64,000 bases of DNA from assembly GCA_030431055.1 (NCBI GenBank), contig JAUIJA010000008.1, positions 28,731-92,730 of the forward strand, read 5' to 3'. The notes under the pieces were generated by a model. The model had not been told where the DNA came from. It made no database searches and saw nothing but the letters and a program-made list of their open reading frames with translations. Source of the DNA: Bacteroidia bacterium. GTDB lineage: Bacteria; Bacteroidota; Bacteroidia; Flavobacteriales; Flavobacteriaceae. The translations under genes and the position numbers were made by a program. Within the stretch, counting starts at the first letter, position 1. The number at the start of each line of letters is the position of its first letter. Below, one piece after another: positions 25,497-34,472 of the stretch.

Positions 25497-27223
25497 TAGT
25501 TCAAATTCATTTCAGAAACGATATCTTTGATTTTACTATCAAGTTCTTGTTCTACTTTTGAATAGTCTTCGGCAGAAGTTAAAGGTTGATTTACGCTTAT
25601 ATAAAACTTAATTTTTGGTTCAGTTCCACTTGGGCGAGCACAAATTTTAGTTCCGTCTTCTAAATAATAAATCAATACGTTTGATTTTGGAATTGTAATC
25701 TCAAACTCATCTCCATTCATTAAGTCTTTACCTTTTGAGGTTTGATAATCTTCAATACAAACAACTCTTTGATTAGCAATTTCTTTTAACGGATTTTCAC
25801 GTAAATCAATCATCATTTGTTTGATTTCGTTGGCACCTTCTATTCCTTTTTTGGTAATTGAAATTAAGTGCTCTTTATAAAAATTAAAATCAACCGAAAG
25901 ATTAATTAACTCTTTAAATAAAGTACCTCCTGATGCTTTTGCTTGAGCAGCAATTTCGCAAACTAATAAAATAGCAGCAACTGCATCTTTATCACGAACA
26001 TTATCGCCAACCATATAACCGAAGCTTTCTTCACCACCACCAATAAACTGTAATTCAGGGAAATCTTTAATGAATTTTGCAATCCATTTAAAACCAGTTA
26101 AACCTACTTTACATTCTACGCCATAAGCTTCTGCTAAGTCTAACATCATAGGTGTAGATACAATAGTCGAGCCAATGAACTCCTTTCCTGTTAATTTGTC
26201 AGCTCTTTTCCATTGTTCTAAAAGAAAAGCAGTCATGATGACCATAGTTTGATTTCCGTTTAGCAATTTCATGTTACCATCTAAATCGCGAACAGCAACT
26301 CCTAATCGGTCCGAATCTGGATCGGTTCCTACAACAATATCAGCATCAATTTTATTTGCCAAATCAATTGCCATAGTTAACGCTTCAGGTTCTTCAGGAT
26401 TTGGTGATTTTACCGTTGGGAAATTTCCGTTAGGTTCGGCTTGTTCTTTTACAATATTTACATCAGTATAACCAGCTAATTCTAAAACATTTGGAATGGC
26501 TTTTATCGATGTTCCATGTAAAGACGTATAAACAATTTTAAGATTGTCTTTTGCAATTTGAGATGTGTTAAAACTTGCGTTTTCAACTGTTGATTTCCAA
26601 AATGCTTCATCTAATTCTTTATCGATATATTGAATGAAAGCTTCATTAGCTTCAAAATTGATGTCGCTATATTGTAAACTTTCAATTTCTTTTATGATTT
26701 CTCCATCTTGTGGAGGAACTAATTGTCCGCCATCTTGCCAATATACTTTGTATCCGTTGTATTCTGGTGGATTGTGAGATGCGGTTAAAACAATTCCCGC
26801 ATGACAATTTAAATGACGAACGGTAAATGATAATTCTGGTGTAGGTCGCATTTCAGAAAAAAGAAAAACTTTAATTCCGTTAGCTGAAAAAACATCTGCA
26901 ACAACTTTAGCTAAAGTATCGCTATTATGGCGACAATCGTAAGCAATAGCAACTTTTAATTCTTCACCAGCAAAAACTTTCTTCATATAATTAGAAAGTC
27001 CTTGTGTGTTTTTTCCTAAAGTATATTTGTTAATACGATTTGTTCCAACACCCATGACACCTCTCATTCCACCAGTTCCAAACTCAAGATTTTTGTAAAA
27101 ACTATCTTCCAATGTTTTTGGAGACGAAGTCATCATTTCTTTAATAACTTCTTGAGTGGTTTCATCAAAAGTAGGTGTTAACCATTCATTTACTTTGTCT
27201 AATATATGTTTTTCGATGTGCAT
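25496..27223 (-). CDS. Phosphoglucomutase/phosphomannomutase family enzyme
   Basis: A 575-residue alpha-D-phosphohexomutase. It has the phosphoserine loop TASHNPPEYNGYK, the metal-binding GTDPDSDRLGV, the sugar-binding GGEESFGYMVGD and the phosphate-binding CARPSGTEPKIKFY near the C-terminus. It interconverts hexose 1- and 6-phosphates. The length matches the long PGM2-like phospho-sugar mutases. It overlaps the ABC exporter by one base and follows the glycosyltransferase by 46 bases. A minus-strand -7 element (TAAATTTG, 27252-27245) lies 21 bases upstream of the ATG. Confidence 0.94.
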   Translation of the reverse strand: MHIEKHILDKVNEWLTPTFDETTQEVIKEMMTSSPKTLEDSFYKNLEFGTGGMRGVMGVGTNRINKYTLGKNTQGLSNYMKKVFAGEELKVAIAYDCRHNSDTLAKVVADVFSANGIKVFLFSEMRPTPELSFTVRHLNCHAGIVLTASHNPPEYNGYKVYWQDGGQLVPPQDGEIIKEIESLQYSDINFEANEAFIQYIDKELDEAFWKSTVENASFNTSQIAKDNLKIVYTSLHGTSIKAIPNVLELAGYTDVNIVKEQAEPNGNFPTVKSPNPEEPEALTMAIDLANKIDADIVVGTDPDSDRLGVAVRDLDGNMKLLNGNQTMVIMTAFLLEQWKRADKLTGKEFIGSTIVSTPMMLDLAEAYGVECKVGLTGFKWIAKFIKDFPELQFIGGGEESFGYMVGDNVRDKDAVAAILLVCEIAAQAKASGGTLFKELINLSVDFNFYKEHLISITKKGIEGANEIKQMMIDLRENPLKEIANQRVVCIEDYQTSKGKDLMNGDEFEITIPKSNVLIYYLEDGTKICARPSGTEPKIKFYISVNQPLTSAEDYSKVEQELDSKIKDIVSEMNLN

Positions 27224-27269
27224 TTTAAAAAATAATTAAGAGGGCAAATTTACGAAGAATTACAGTAAG

Positions 27270-28220
27270 TTATATTTCTTTAGCAATCTTGTAGCGTTCT
27301 TCGTTGTTCTTTGTACGTAAAATAATTTCGCCTAAAAAACCAGCTAAAAAGAATTGTGTCCCAATTATCATGGTTGTTAATGAAATATAGAACCAAGGAT
27401 TGTCAGTCACTAAAATAGTTGGTTCTTGATGATATAATTTCCAAAGTTTTGAAAAACCAATAAAACCTGCTGAAATAAATCCGATTAAAAACATCAATAC
27501 ACCTAATGCACCAAATAAGTGCATAGGTTGTTTGCCAAATCGAGATAAAAACCAAATGGTAATTAAATCTAAAAATCCATTTATAAATCGGTTCATGCCA
27601 AACTTTGATTCACCGTATTTTCTTGCTTGATGTTGAACTACTTTTTCGCCAATTTTTGTAAAACCTGCATTTTTAGCTAATACAGGAATGTAACGATGCA
27701 TTTCGCCAGAAACTTCTATGTTCTTTACTACATTTTTACCGTAAGCTTTTAACCCACAATTGAAATCATGCAATTTTACACCAGAAGTTTTTCGAGCAGC
27801 CCAATTGAATAATTTTGAAGGAATGTTTTTCCCGATAACTGAATCGTATCGCTTTTTTTTCCAACCAGAAACTAAATCATATCCTTCGTTAGTAATTAAA
27901 TTATATAATTCAGGTATTTCATCTGGACTATCTTGTAAATCAGCATCCATAGTAATGATAACATCGCCATTTGCACGAGCAAAACCAGCGTGTAACGCTT
28001 GGCTTTTTCCGTAGTTCTTAAAAAAGCGAATACCTTTCACATTTGAATTTTCATGTGAAAGGTTTTCTATAATTTTCCAGGAATTATCAGTACTACCATC
28101 GTCTATAAACCAAATTTCATAAGAAAAGTTATGACGTATCATAACTTCCTTAATCCAATTATGTAGTTCTGGTAACGATTCTTGCTCGTTAAGTAATGGA
28201 ATTAATATGGATAGATTCAT
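27270..28220 (-). CDS. Polyprenyl-phosphate glycosyltransferase (GT2)
   Basis: A 316-residue GT2 enzyme of the DPM1/ArnC/GtrB type. The N-terminal GT-A domain has LSILIPLLNEQESLPEL, IWFIDDGSTDNS, and ITMDADLQDSPDEIP with the metal-binding DAD. Two C-terminal membrane helices (about 233-257 and 275-298) anchor it. It would transfer a sugar from a nucleotide donor to polyprenyl phosphate at the inner membrane. It starts 8 bases after DUF4199. Confidence 0.93.
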   Translation of the reverse strand: MNLSILIPLLNEQESLPELHNWIKEVMIRHNFSYEIWFIDDGSTDNSWKIIENLSHENSNVKGIRFFKNYGKSQALHAGFARANGDVIITMDADLQDSPDEIPELYNLITNEGYDLVSGWKKKRYDSVIGKNIPSKLFNWAARKTSGVKLHDFNCGLKAYGKNVVKNIEVSGEMHRYIPVLAKNAGFTKIGEKVVQHQARKYGESKFGMNRFINGFLDLITIWFLSRFGKQPMHLFGALGVLMFLIGFISAGFIGFSKLWKLYHQEPTILVTDNPWFYISLTTMIIGTQFFLAGFLGEIILRTKNNEERYKIAKEI

Positions 28221-28228
28221 TTATTCTT

Positions 28229-28759
28229 TTAGAATTGTTCTTTTGGTTTGCTTTTAAAGATTGCTGCTAAAATTAATCCAAAGATAGCACTAAATAAAAT
28301 ACTCCAAATAGAACCTTTTAATTGTTCAACGATACCAAACTGGTCTTTGTTATTCATCTCTTCAACTGTTGTTTTAATGGCTTCGGCAGGAGCATTAAAT
28401 TTTTTCATCATTGAAACGGCTGCATCAATTGAAATTTCTTTTAAAGTTTCTTTTGCACTCGGATCGATGAAATTGAATAAAATAATATTAAATAAAATAG
28501 AAATTGCTATTCCGATAACAGCATATAAAAAGTAAGTTGTAAACGCATCTTTAAAAGAGTAAACTCCGTTTAACTCTTTTTTGGTTTGAATCATTGCATA
28601 AATACCTAAAGCAGTATAGATAATAATATTAGCAATTCCTATCCACCATTCAGCAAATAATTCAAGATTAACGGCATACATTGTAGTAGTTATTAAAACA
28701 GCAATAACACCCGCGATAATTCCGAATTTAACTCCGTTTTTTTTTACAATTTCGTTCAT
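28229..28759 (-). CDS. DUF4199 membrane protein
   Basis: A 176-residue integral membrane protein with four predicted helices (about 10-30, 35-55, 72-95 and 145-165). It matches the Bacteroidota-specific DUF4199 family: an N-terminal GVKFGIIAGVIAVL and a loop after helix two with GVYSFKDAFTTYF. Function unknown. It leads the operon with the polyprenyl-phosphate glycosyltransferase (8-base gap), a pairing that suggests a role with lipid-linked sugars. A TATATTTG -7 element lies on the minus strand at 28793-28786. Confidence 0.85.
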   Translation of the reverse strand: MNEIVKKNGVKFGIIAGVIAVLITTTMYAVNLELFAEWWIGIANIIIYTALGIYAMIQTKKELNGVYSFKDAFTTYFLYAVIGIAISILFNIILFNFIDPSAKETLKEISIDAAVSMMKKFNAPAEAIKTTVEEMNNKDQFGIVEQLKGSIWSILFSAIFGLILAAIFKSKPKEQF

Positions 28760-28851
28760 AGTTTTTTTTGATTAGTTTTGTTTTACAAATATAAAAGAAT
28801 TAATACTATAAGATATAAGTATAAAATAATTAAAAAAAGTTACACTATTGC

Positions 28852-28880
28852 TTGTATATTAAAAAATTAGTGTAAATTTG
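28852..28880 (+). promoter_or_regulatory. Promoter of L31 gene
   Basis: TTG (28852-28854), 18 bases, TAAATTTG (28873-28880). It gives a leader of about 100 bases before the L31 ATG. Confidence 0.75.
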
Positions 28881-28887
28881 CACTCTC

Positions 28888-28988
28888 AAATAAAAAAGAT
28901 TATAAACGAAAAGGTTATTGTGTTGCTTACACCTTTTGAAAAGAAAGCCGCGAAGTAACAGATAATCAACAATAAAAAGATTTACATT
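28888..28988 (+). promoter_or_regulatory. Structured leader of L31 mRNA
   Basis: The long 5' leader holds a hairpin (AAAAGG with CCTTTT, capped by GTGT/ACAC) followed by an A-rich single-stranded stretch reaching the ATG. Such a long structured leader upstream of a single ribosomal-protein gene is typical of autoregulated r-protein mRNAs. That it binds L31 is inference. Confidence 0.4.
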
Positions 28989-29240
28989 ATGAAAAAAGGT
29001 ATTCACCCAGAAAATTACAGATTAGTGGCATTCAAAGATATGTCAAATGATGATGTTTTTATTACTAAGTCTACAGTAGACACTAAAGAAACTATCGAAG
29101 TTGATGGTGTTGAGTATCCTGTGTTTAAAATGGAGATTTCTAGAACATCTCACCCATTTTATACTGGTAAATCTAAACTTATCGATACTGCTGGACGTAT
29201 TGATAAATTCAAAAACAAATATGCTAAATTCAAAAAATAA
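28989..29240 (+). CDS. rpmE2: 50S ribosomal protein L31 type B
   Basis: An 83-residue type B L31. It lacks the zinc-binding cysteines of type A L31 (no Cys at all), and has the [14 protein letters not shown] start and [21 protein letters not shown] core. It bridges the 50S and 30S subunits. It is monocistronic with a strong promoter, a structured leader and its own terminator. No type A paralogue is present in the window. Confidence 0.96.
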   Translation: MKKGIHPENYRLVAFKDMSNDDVFITKSTVDTKETIEVDGVEYPVFKMEISRTSHPFYTGKSKLIDTAGRIDKFKNKYAKFKK

Positions 29241-29258
29241 TTTTGAACTTAATAAAAT

Positions 29259-29290
29259 AGAAAAGCTTCACATTTGTGAAGCTTTTTTTA
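29259..29290 (+). terminator. Intrinsic terminator of L31 gene
   Basis: AAAAGCTTCACA and TGTGAAGCTTTT pair around a short TT loop and are followed by further T. Confidence 0.9.
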
Positions 29291-29310
29291 TGCAGTAAAC
29301 TGAAAAGCAA

Positions 29311-29352
29311 AACGAGAAGGATAGCCGCGATGGAAATGGCATCTTTTATAGC
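29311..29352. repeat. Dispersed repeat family B, copy 1
   Basis: Contains TAGCCGCGATGGAAATGGCATC. Its reverse complement (GATGCCATTTCCATCGCGGC) closely matches GATGTCGTTTCCATCGGGGC of the copy at 63679-63757. Confidence 0.65.
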
Positions 29353-29437
29353 GTACTCGATACTTTTTGTTGCGTCACTTCGAGTTTTCGCTTTGCGAAA
29401 TTATCGAGAAGAGCAACAAAACACTCAAACTGACGTC
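29351..29437. repeat. Dispersed repeat family A, copy 4 (inverted)
   Basis: Starts with GTACTCGATAC and ends with CTCAAACTGACG, with TTATCGAGAA inside, matching family A ends. It adjoins a family B copy; together with the terminator these fill the 303-base gap between L31 and the GlmU-like gene. Confidence 0.6.
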
Positions 29438-29543
29438 TAAAGATACAATGTACAGCGCGAAAATTTATGTTTTGAAAACTTTTTGTGTGCTTCTTAAAAT
29501 AAAAACTTTAAACTTTGTAACTTTAGACTTTTAAACTACTACA

Positions 29544-30719
29544 ATGAACTATATACTTTTCGACGGAACTGTTCGTAACGCTTTACTTCCGTTTACATTT
29601 ACTCGTCCGGTTGCCGATATTCGCGTAGGAATTTTAACCATTCGTGAAAAATGGGAAAAATATTTAGGTTATACTACAACTACTTTAACCGAAGAATATT
29701 TAATGGATAAATATCCTATGGTTGAAATGGAAGAAAACATAATGATAAACGCTTCTTTTTTTCCCAATGAAGTTTTGGTAGAAATGATTTTGAATCTTGA
29801 AAAAAATCAAGCAATTATTGTTGGCGAAGAAATCATTGCTTTTTATACTAACGATACACAAGATGATATCGATTTTGATAGTTATGAGTTAATTGATTAT
29901 GATGCTGAAGTTTTACGAATTGAAAATACTTGGGATATTTTTGCTAAAAACGATTTGGCAATTCGTGAAGACTTTGATTTACTTACCGAAGGTAGAACAT
30001 CACAACCAATTCCTAAAAGTGTAAATGTAATTGCGCCAGAAAATATTTTTATTGAAGAAGGAGCAAAATTAGAATTTGTGACTTTAAACGCATCAAGTGG
30101 ACCTATTTATATAGGTAGAGATGCTGAAATTATGGAAGGTTCGTTAATTCGTGGTCCGTTTGCATTAGGAGAAGAAGCGCAAGTTAAGTTAGGAGCAAAA
30201 ATTTACGGAGCAACTACTGTCGGGCCGCATTGTAGAGTAGGAGGTGAAGTGAATAATTCGGTTATGTTTGCGTATTCTAATAAAGGTCATGATGGATTTT
30301 TAGGTAATGCTGTTTTAGGTGAATGGTGTAACATTGGCGCCGACTCTAATAATTCTAATTTAAAGAATAATTATGATGCTGTACGATTATGGAGTTATGA
30401 ATCGGAAAACTTTGCTAAAACAGGTTTACAATTTTGCGGATTGATGATGGGTGATCATTCTAAATGTGGAATTAATACGATGTTTAATACAGGAACAGTA
30501 ATAGGAGTTTCTTCTAATATTTTTGGAAGTGGTTTTCCACGTAATTTTGTGCCAAGTTTCTCTTGGGGCGGAGCTTCTGGATTTTCAACCTATTTAACTA
30601 AAAAAGCTTTTGAAACGGCACGAATAGTAATGAGTAGACGTAAAGTAGAGTTTACTGAACAAGATGCTGCAATTTTAGAACACGTTTTTGAAGAAACTAA
30701 AAAATGGAGAAAAGAATAA
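29544..30719 (+). CDS. GlmU-like sugar nucleotidyltransferase family protein
   Basis: A 391-residue protein. The N-terminal half fits the NTP_transf_4 (GlmU-like) family seen in Bacteroidota, with FDGTVRNALLPFTFTRPVADIRVG but without the GlmU LAAGxGTRM loop. The C-terminal half is a left-handed beta helix (hexapeptide repeats such as IYIGRDAEIMEGSLIRGPFA and HCRVGGEVNNSV), usual for sugar acyl- or nucleotidyltransferases. The activity is not established; UDP-sugar metabolism is a reasonable inference. It is monocistronic. Confidence 0.85.
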   Translation: MNYILFDGTVRNALLPFTFTRPVADIRVGILTIREKWEKYLGYTTTTLTEEYLMDKYPMVEMEENIMINASFFPNEVLVEMILNLEKNQAIIVGEEIIAFYTNDTQDDIDFDSYELIDYDAEVLRIENTWDIFAKNDLAIREDFDLLTEGRTSQPIPKSVNVIAPENIFIEEGAKLEFVTLNASSGPIYIGRDAEIMEGSLIRGPFALGEEAQVKLGAKIYGATTVGPHCRVGGEVNNSVMFAYSNKGHDGFLGNAVLGEWCNIGADSNNSNLKNNYDAVRLWSYESENFAKTGLQFCGLMMGDHSKCGINTMFNTGTVIGVSSNIFGSGFPRNFVPSFSWGGASGFSTYLTKKAFETARIVMSRRKVEFTEQDAAILEHVFEETKKWRKE

Positions 30720-30783
30720 TTTGTTAATTTGGAAATTAGATGATTTGGGAAAAGTTACAACTCTAAATTCTAACATAGTTATA

Positions 30784-30814
30784 TTGTCAAATTACTAAAT
30801 TAAATTTATCTTTG
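30784..30814 (+). promoter_or_regulatory. Promoter of mtaB
   Basis: TTG (30784-30786), 20 bases, TATCTTTG (30807-30814), 46 bases upstream of the ATG. Confidence 0.7.
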
Positions 30815-30860
30815 CACTCCTCAATTTTTTGACAACGAATTCATTGATTGAGAGTTACTT

Positions 30861-32189
30861 ATGGAAAACAAAAAAAACGTTGCGTTTTATACGCTTGGAT
30901 GTAAATTAAACTTTTCTGAAACATCCACAATTGCTAGAGATTTTCAAAATGAAGGTTTTAACCGAGTTGACTTTGATGAGGTTGCCGATATTTATGTAAT
31001 TAATACTTGCTCAGTTACTGAAAATGCCGATAAACAATTCAAGCAAATTGTAAAGAAAGCATTAAAGAAAAACGAAAAAGCTTTTGTAGCTGCGGTTGGT
31101 TGTTATGCGCAATTAAAACCTGAAGAGTTAGCGGCTGTTGATGGTGTTGATTTGGTTTTAGGAGCAACAGAAAAATTTAAAATTACCGATTACATAAACG
31201 ATTTGTCTAAAAATGATATGGGTGAAGTGCATTCATGCGAAATTGAAGATGCTGATTTTTATGTAGGAAGTTATTCTATTGGTGATAGAACACGTGCGTT
31301 TTTAAAAGTGCAAGATGGCTGCGATTATAAATGTACGTATTGTACAATTCCATTGGCTAGAGGAATTTCTCGAAGCGATACTATGGAAAACGTAATGAAA
31401 AATGCAGCTGAAATTTCTGCTAAAGGAATTAAGGAAATTGTTTTAACCGGAGTTAATATTGGCGATTACGGAAAAGGTGAATTCGGAAATAAAAAACACG
31501 AACATACTTTTCTAGAATTGGTACAACATTTAGATAAGGTTGAAGGAATTGAACGTTTGCGTATTTCTTCGATTGAGCCGAACCTGTTGAAAAATGAAAC
31601 CATTGATTTTGTTTCAAAAAGCAGAACGTTTGTTCCGCATTTTCATATTCCATTACAATCGGGTTCAAATGATATTTTGAAGAAAATGAAACGTCGTTAT
31701 TTACGTGAGTTGTATACAGACAGAGTTGCAAAAATCCGCGAAGTAATGCCGCATGCTTGTATTGGTGTTGACGTTATTGTTGGTTTTCCTGGTGAAACCG
31801 ATGAACATTTTTTAGAAACCTATCATTTTTTGAATGATTTAGACATTTCATATTTACACGTTTTTACGTATTCGGAAAGAGATAATACCGAAGCAGTGGA
31901 AATGGATGGAGTTGTGCCAAAAAATGTTCGCTCGAAAAGAAGTAAAATGTTACGAGGACTTTCTGTTAAAAAGCGTAGAGCATTTTATGAAAGTCAAATT
32001 GGAACTACAAGAACAGTTTTGTTTGAAGGTGAAAATAAAGAGGGTTATATTCATGGATTTACCGAAAATTACGTAAAAGTAATTGCTCCTTGGAATCCTG
32101 AATTAGTTAATACACTTCATCAAGTTAATTTAACTAAAATTGATGAAGAAGGTCGCGTTCGAATTGAATTTGTAAATGAATTAGTTTAA
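30861..32189 (+). CDS. mtaB: tRNA t6A37 methylthiotransferase MtaB
   Basis: A 442-residue radical-SAM methylthiotransferase. The N-terminal UPF0004 domain has the three cluster cysteines in TLGCKLNFSE, NTCSVTENAD and AVGCYAQL; the radical-SAM motif is CDYKCTYC (about 153-160) with TIPLARG after it; and a C-terminal TRAM domain ends the protein. It makes ms2t6A at position 37 of ANN-decoding tRNAs. The TLGCKLN form and sequence fit MtaB rather than MiaB or RimO. The convergent thioesterase gene ends 3 bases downstream. Confidence 0.95.
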   Translation: MENKKNVAFYTLGCKLNFSETSTIARDFQNEGFNRVDFDEVADIYVINTCSVTENADKQFKQIVKKALKKNEKAFVAAVGCYAQLKPEELAAVDGVDLVLGATEKFKITDYINDLSKNDMGEVHSCEIEDADFYVGSYSIGDRTRAFLKVQDGCDYKCTYCTIPLARGISRSDTMENVMKNAAEISAKGIKEIVLTGVNIGDYGKGEFGNKKHEHTFLELVQHLDKVEGIERLRISSIEPNLLKNETIDFVSKSRTFVPHFHIPLQSGSNDILKKMKRRYLRELYTDRVAKIREVMPHACIGVDVIVGFPGETDEHFLETYHFLNDLDISYLHVFTYSERDNTEAVEMDGVVPKNVRSKRSKMLRGLSVKKRRAFYESQIGTTRTVLFEGENKEGYIHGFTENYVKVIAPWNPELVNTLHQVNLTKIDEEGRVRIEFVNELV

Positions 32190-32192
32190 AAA

Positions 32193-32735
32193 TTATAAAT
32201 CTAAAATTACATTGTAATTTTTTAAAGAAGCTAAAGACTCTTCCGAAGTATGATCAAATTTTTCTTCAAGGGTTTTTAGCTTTTTCTTTTGATTTATTTT
32301 TCTAACTGCATCGAAAAATCGTCTTACTTCTTCCAGACTTTTAATTTCTAGGGTTGGAACTTTTGTGTTGTTACCTGATTCGTTTTTTGCTACCATAGTG
32401 AAGTAACTAGAGTTGCAATGTTTTTTTACACCCGTTTGAATATTTTCAGAATCAACACGAATTCCCACTACCATAGAACTACTACCAACATAATTAACGG
32501 AAGCTTTTAATGTAACTAATTCACCAACTTCAACTGGGTTCAAAAAGTCGACTGTATCAACTGAAGCTGTAACACAATAACAACCTGAATATTTAGAAGC
32601 AGAAGCAAAAGCAATTTGATCCATTAGTTTTAAAAGATAACCGCCGTGTATTTTTCCGCTAAAATTTGAATGAGATGGCAGCATTAATTCAGTTAGTGTT
32701 ATTTTTGAGGCTTCTACAGTGTTATTCGATTTCAT
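32193..32735 (-). CDS. Hotdog-fold acyl-CoA thioesterase
   Basis: A 180-residue hotdog protein of the YciA/BACH type. Its hallmark is LMLPSHSNFSGKIHGGYLLKLMDQIAFASA (residues 16-45; shortened here in two halves), with the catalytic Asp in the LMDQIA helix and VDFLNPVEVGELVTLKASV following. It hydrolyses acyl-CoA; chain-length preference is unknown. It is the last gene of the seven-gene minus operon and overlaps the preceding membrane protein by 14 bases. Confidence 0.92.
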   Translation of the reverse strand: MKSNNTVEASKITLTELMLPSHSNFSGKIHGGYLLKLMDQIAFASASKYSGCYCVTASVDTVDFLNPVEVGELVTLKASVNYVGSSSMVVGIRVDSENIQTGVKKHCNSSYFTMVAKNESGNNTKVPTLEIKSLEEVRRFFDAVRKINQKKKLKTLEEKFDHTSEESLASLKNYNVILDL

Positions 32736-33120
32736 TTTGATTAGAATTAAAGTTAAAATGAGGAGAATTTTCTTTTTGAACTTTGGTTATAAAATAACGC
32801 GTATCTCCCCACCAAAAAAATGTACGATAACGCTCAATGTAATCAACTTTTACATACATGCCTTGGTATTCTTTTAACTTATTGATGATGTCTTGGTCTT
32901 TTCCTTCTACTGAAAACTTAAAAATTTGAGCACCAGAAATTCCTTGGCTAATTTCTCCTTCCCAAGTTTTAACTAAATAGCCTTTGTTGGAAATTTTGAT
33001 TAATTCACCTGAACGAACGCCTTCACTATACGGAACGTAATATGCGAAGCTGATATAACCAATTAATCCAAGTGTAAAAAATAAGACTGAATAGATGAAT
33101 ATTTTTCTAATTACTGACAT
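32722..33120 (-). CDS. Single-helix membrane protein, unknown function
   Basis: A 132-residue protein with one N-terminal membrane helix (residues 7-27) and a beta-rich soluble part with PYSEGVRSGELIKISNKG, VKTWEGEISQG and GDTRYFITKV. Homologues in flavobacteria are sometimes labelled 6-phosphogluconate dehydrogenase; nothing in the sequence (no Rossmann motif, too short) supports that. Likely an envelope protein. It lies between rmuC (10-base gap) and the thioesterase (14-base overlap). Confidence 0.8.
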   Translation of the reverse strand: MSVIRKIFIYSVLFFTLGLIGYISFAYYVPYSEGVRSGELIKISNKGYLVKTWEGEISQGISGAQIFKFSVEGKDQDIINKLKEYQGMYVKVDYIERYRTFFWWGDTRYFITKVQKENSPHFNFNSNQNEIE

Positions 33121-33130
33121 AACTTTTGTT

Positions 33131-34468
33131 TTAATTGTCTAATAGATTTTCGTTTTCTGTTGCTCTTTTTAAAATATTTTCTGGTAATGCTTTTTTAGCT
33201 TTTGCACCCATTTTTTTCAATTTCTCAATGCTTACAACAATATTTCCACGACCATCTACTAATTTATTCATAGCGTTTCCATATTCGACTTTGGCATCGT
33301 CCATTTTTTTACCAATCTTAATCAAATCTTGCACGAAACCTTCAAATTTGTCATACAAAGCACCAGCTTGACGCGCAATTTCAATTGCGTTTTCTTGTTG
33401 TTTCTGATTGGTCCACATACTATCAATTGTGCGAAGTGTAGCCAAAAGAGTCGAAGGAGTTACAATTACAATGTTTTTTTCAAAAGCTCTGTTGTATAAA
33501 GTGTTATCTTCATTTAATGCCAAAGCAAAAGCAGTTTCAATTGGAACAAAAAGCAAGACAAAATCCGGACTTTCCATTTGGTAAATGTCTTGATAATTCT
33601 TGTCGCCTAATTGTTCTACATGTCGCTTAATCGAATTAACATGCTCTTTTAAAAAGTTGGCTTTTAAAGTATCGTCATCTTCATTAATATAACGCTCGTA
33701 AGCGGTTAATGAAACTTTAGAATCGACAACCATTTTCTTGCCGTCAGGAAGATTTATAATTACATCAGGTTGAATTCTGTTGCCTTCATCGTTTGTAAAA
33801 CTTTGTTGTACTTCATATTCGCGACCTTTTTCTAATCCCGATTTTTCTAAAACGCGTTCTAAAACTAATTCGCCCCAATTTCCTTGCATTTTGCTATCAC
33901 CTTTTAATGCTTTAGTTAAGTTTTCAGCTTCTTTGGTGATTTTGAGGTTTTGGTCTTTTAAGTTCTGTAATTGCTCTTTTAAAGCAGCATGATAACCATG
34001 TGTTTCTTTTTGAGAGTCTTCCACTTTCTTTTCAAATAATTGAATTTTTTCTTGAAGTGGATTTAAAATATTTTTGATGTTTTCCTTGTTCTGTTCAGTA
34101 AACTTAGAAGTTTTTTCTTCCAATATTTTATTGGCTAAAACTTCAAATTCTTTAGTGAATTTTTCTTGAAGTTCTGTTAATTCTTGTTTTTGCTCTTTAT
34201 TTCGTTCCAATAAATTATCAAAATCATTTTCCTTTTTTGCTAATTGAATAGCTAAACTTTCTTTTTCTTGTTGAATTTCTAATTTTTCTGAAAGTAATTT
34301 TTCAATTGCATTTTTTTGCTCTTGAATTTGGTTTTGAAAATTTGAATTTTGAGTTTCTAAACTAGATGTTAGTGATTGATGTTGGGCTTTACTAATAGTT
34401 TTTCCAATAAAAAATCCTACTAGCGAAGCTATAATAAAAGTAATAATTCCTACTAAAACGGTTGTCAT
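33131..34468 (-). CDS. rmuC: DNA recombination protein RmuC
   Basis: A 445-residue protein with an N-terminal membrane helix (residues 4-22), a long Glu/Gln/Lys coiled coil (25-180) and the RmuC nuclease-like domain (190-400) with MQGNWGELVLERVLEKSGL, QPDVIINLPDGKKMVVDSKVSL and FVPIETAFALAL. The PDVIINL and DSK residues match the restriction-endonuclease-like fold. RmuC limits DNA inversion and recombination. It starts 4 bases after the S8 protease gene. Confidence 0.95.
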   Translation of the reverse strand: MTTVLVGIITFIIASLVGFFIGKTISKAQHQSLTSSLETQNSNFQNQIQEQKNAIEKLLSEKLEIQQEKESLAIQLAKKENDFDNLLERNKEQKQELTELQEKFTKEFEVLANKILEEKTSKFTEQNKENIKNILNPLQEKIQLFEKKVEDSQKETHGYHAALKEQLQNLKDQNLKITKEAENLTKALKGDSKMQGNWGELVLERVLEKSGLEKGREYEVQQSFTNDEGNRIQPDVIINLPDGKKMVVDSKVSLTAYERYINEDDDTLKANFLKEHVNSIKRHVEQLGDKNYQDIYQMESPDFVLLFVPIETAFALALNEDNTLYNRAFEKNIVIVTPSTLLATLRTIDSMWTNQKQQENAIEIARQAGALYDKFEGFVQDLIKIGKKMDDAKVEYGNAMNKLVDGRGNIVVSIEKLKKMGAKAKKALPENILKRATENENLLDN

Positions 34469-34472
34469 TAAT

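Noticed and set aside
28989..29298. Second frame (29101-29298) inside the L31 gene
   Set aside because: It is a shifted-frame reading of rpmE2 and its terminator.
33131..34468. RmuC as evidence of a DNA-defence cluster with the nearby S8 protease
   Set aside because: RmuC is a housekeeping protein, and the protease carries a secretion sorting domain, so they act in different compartments.
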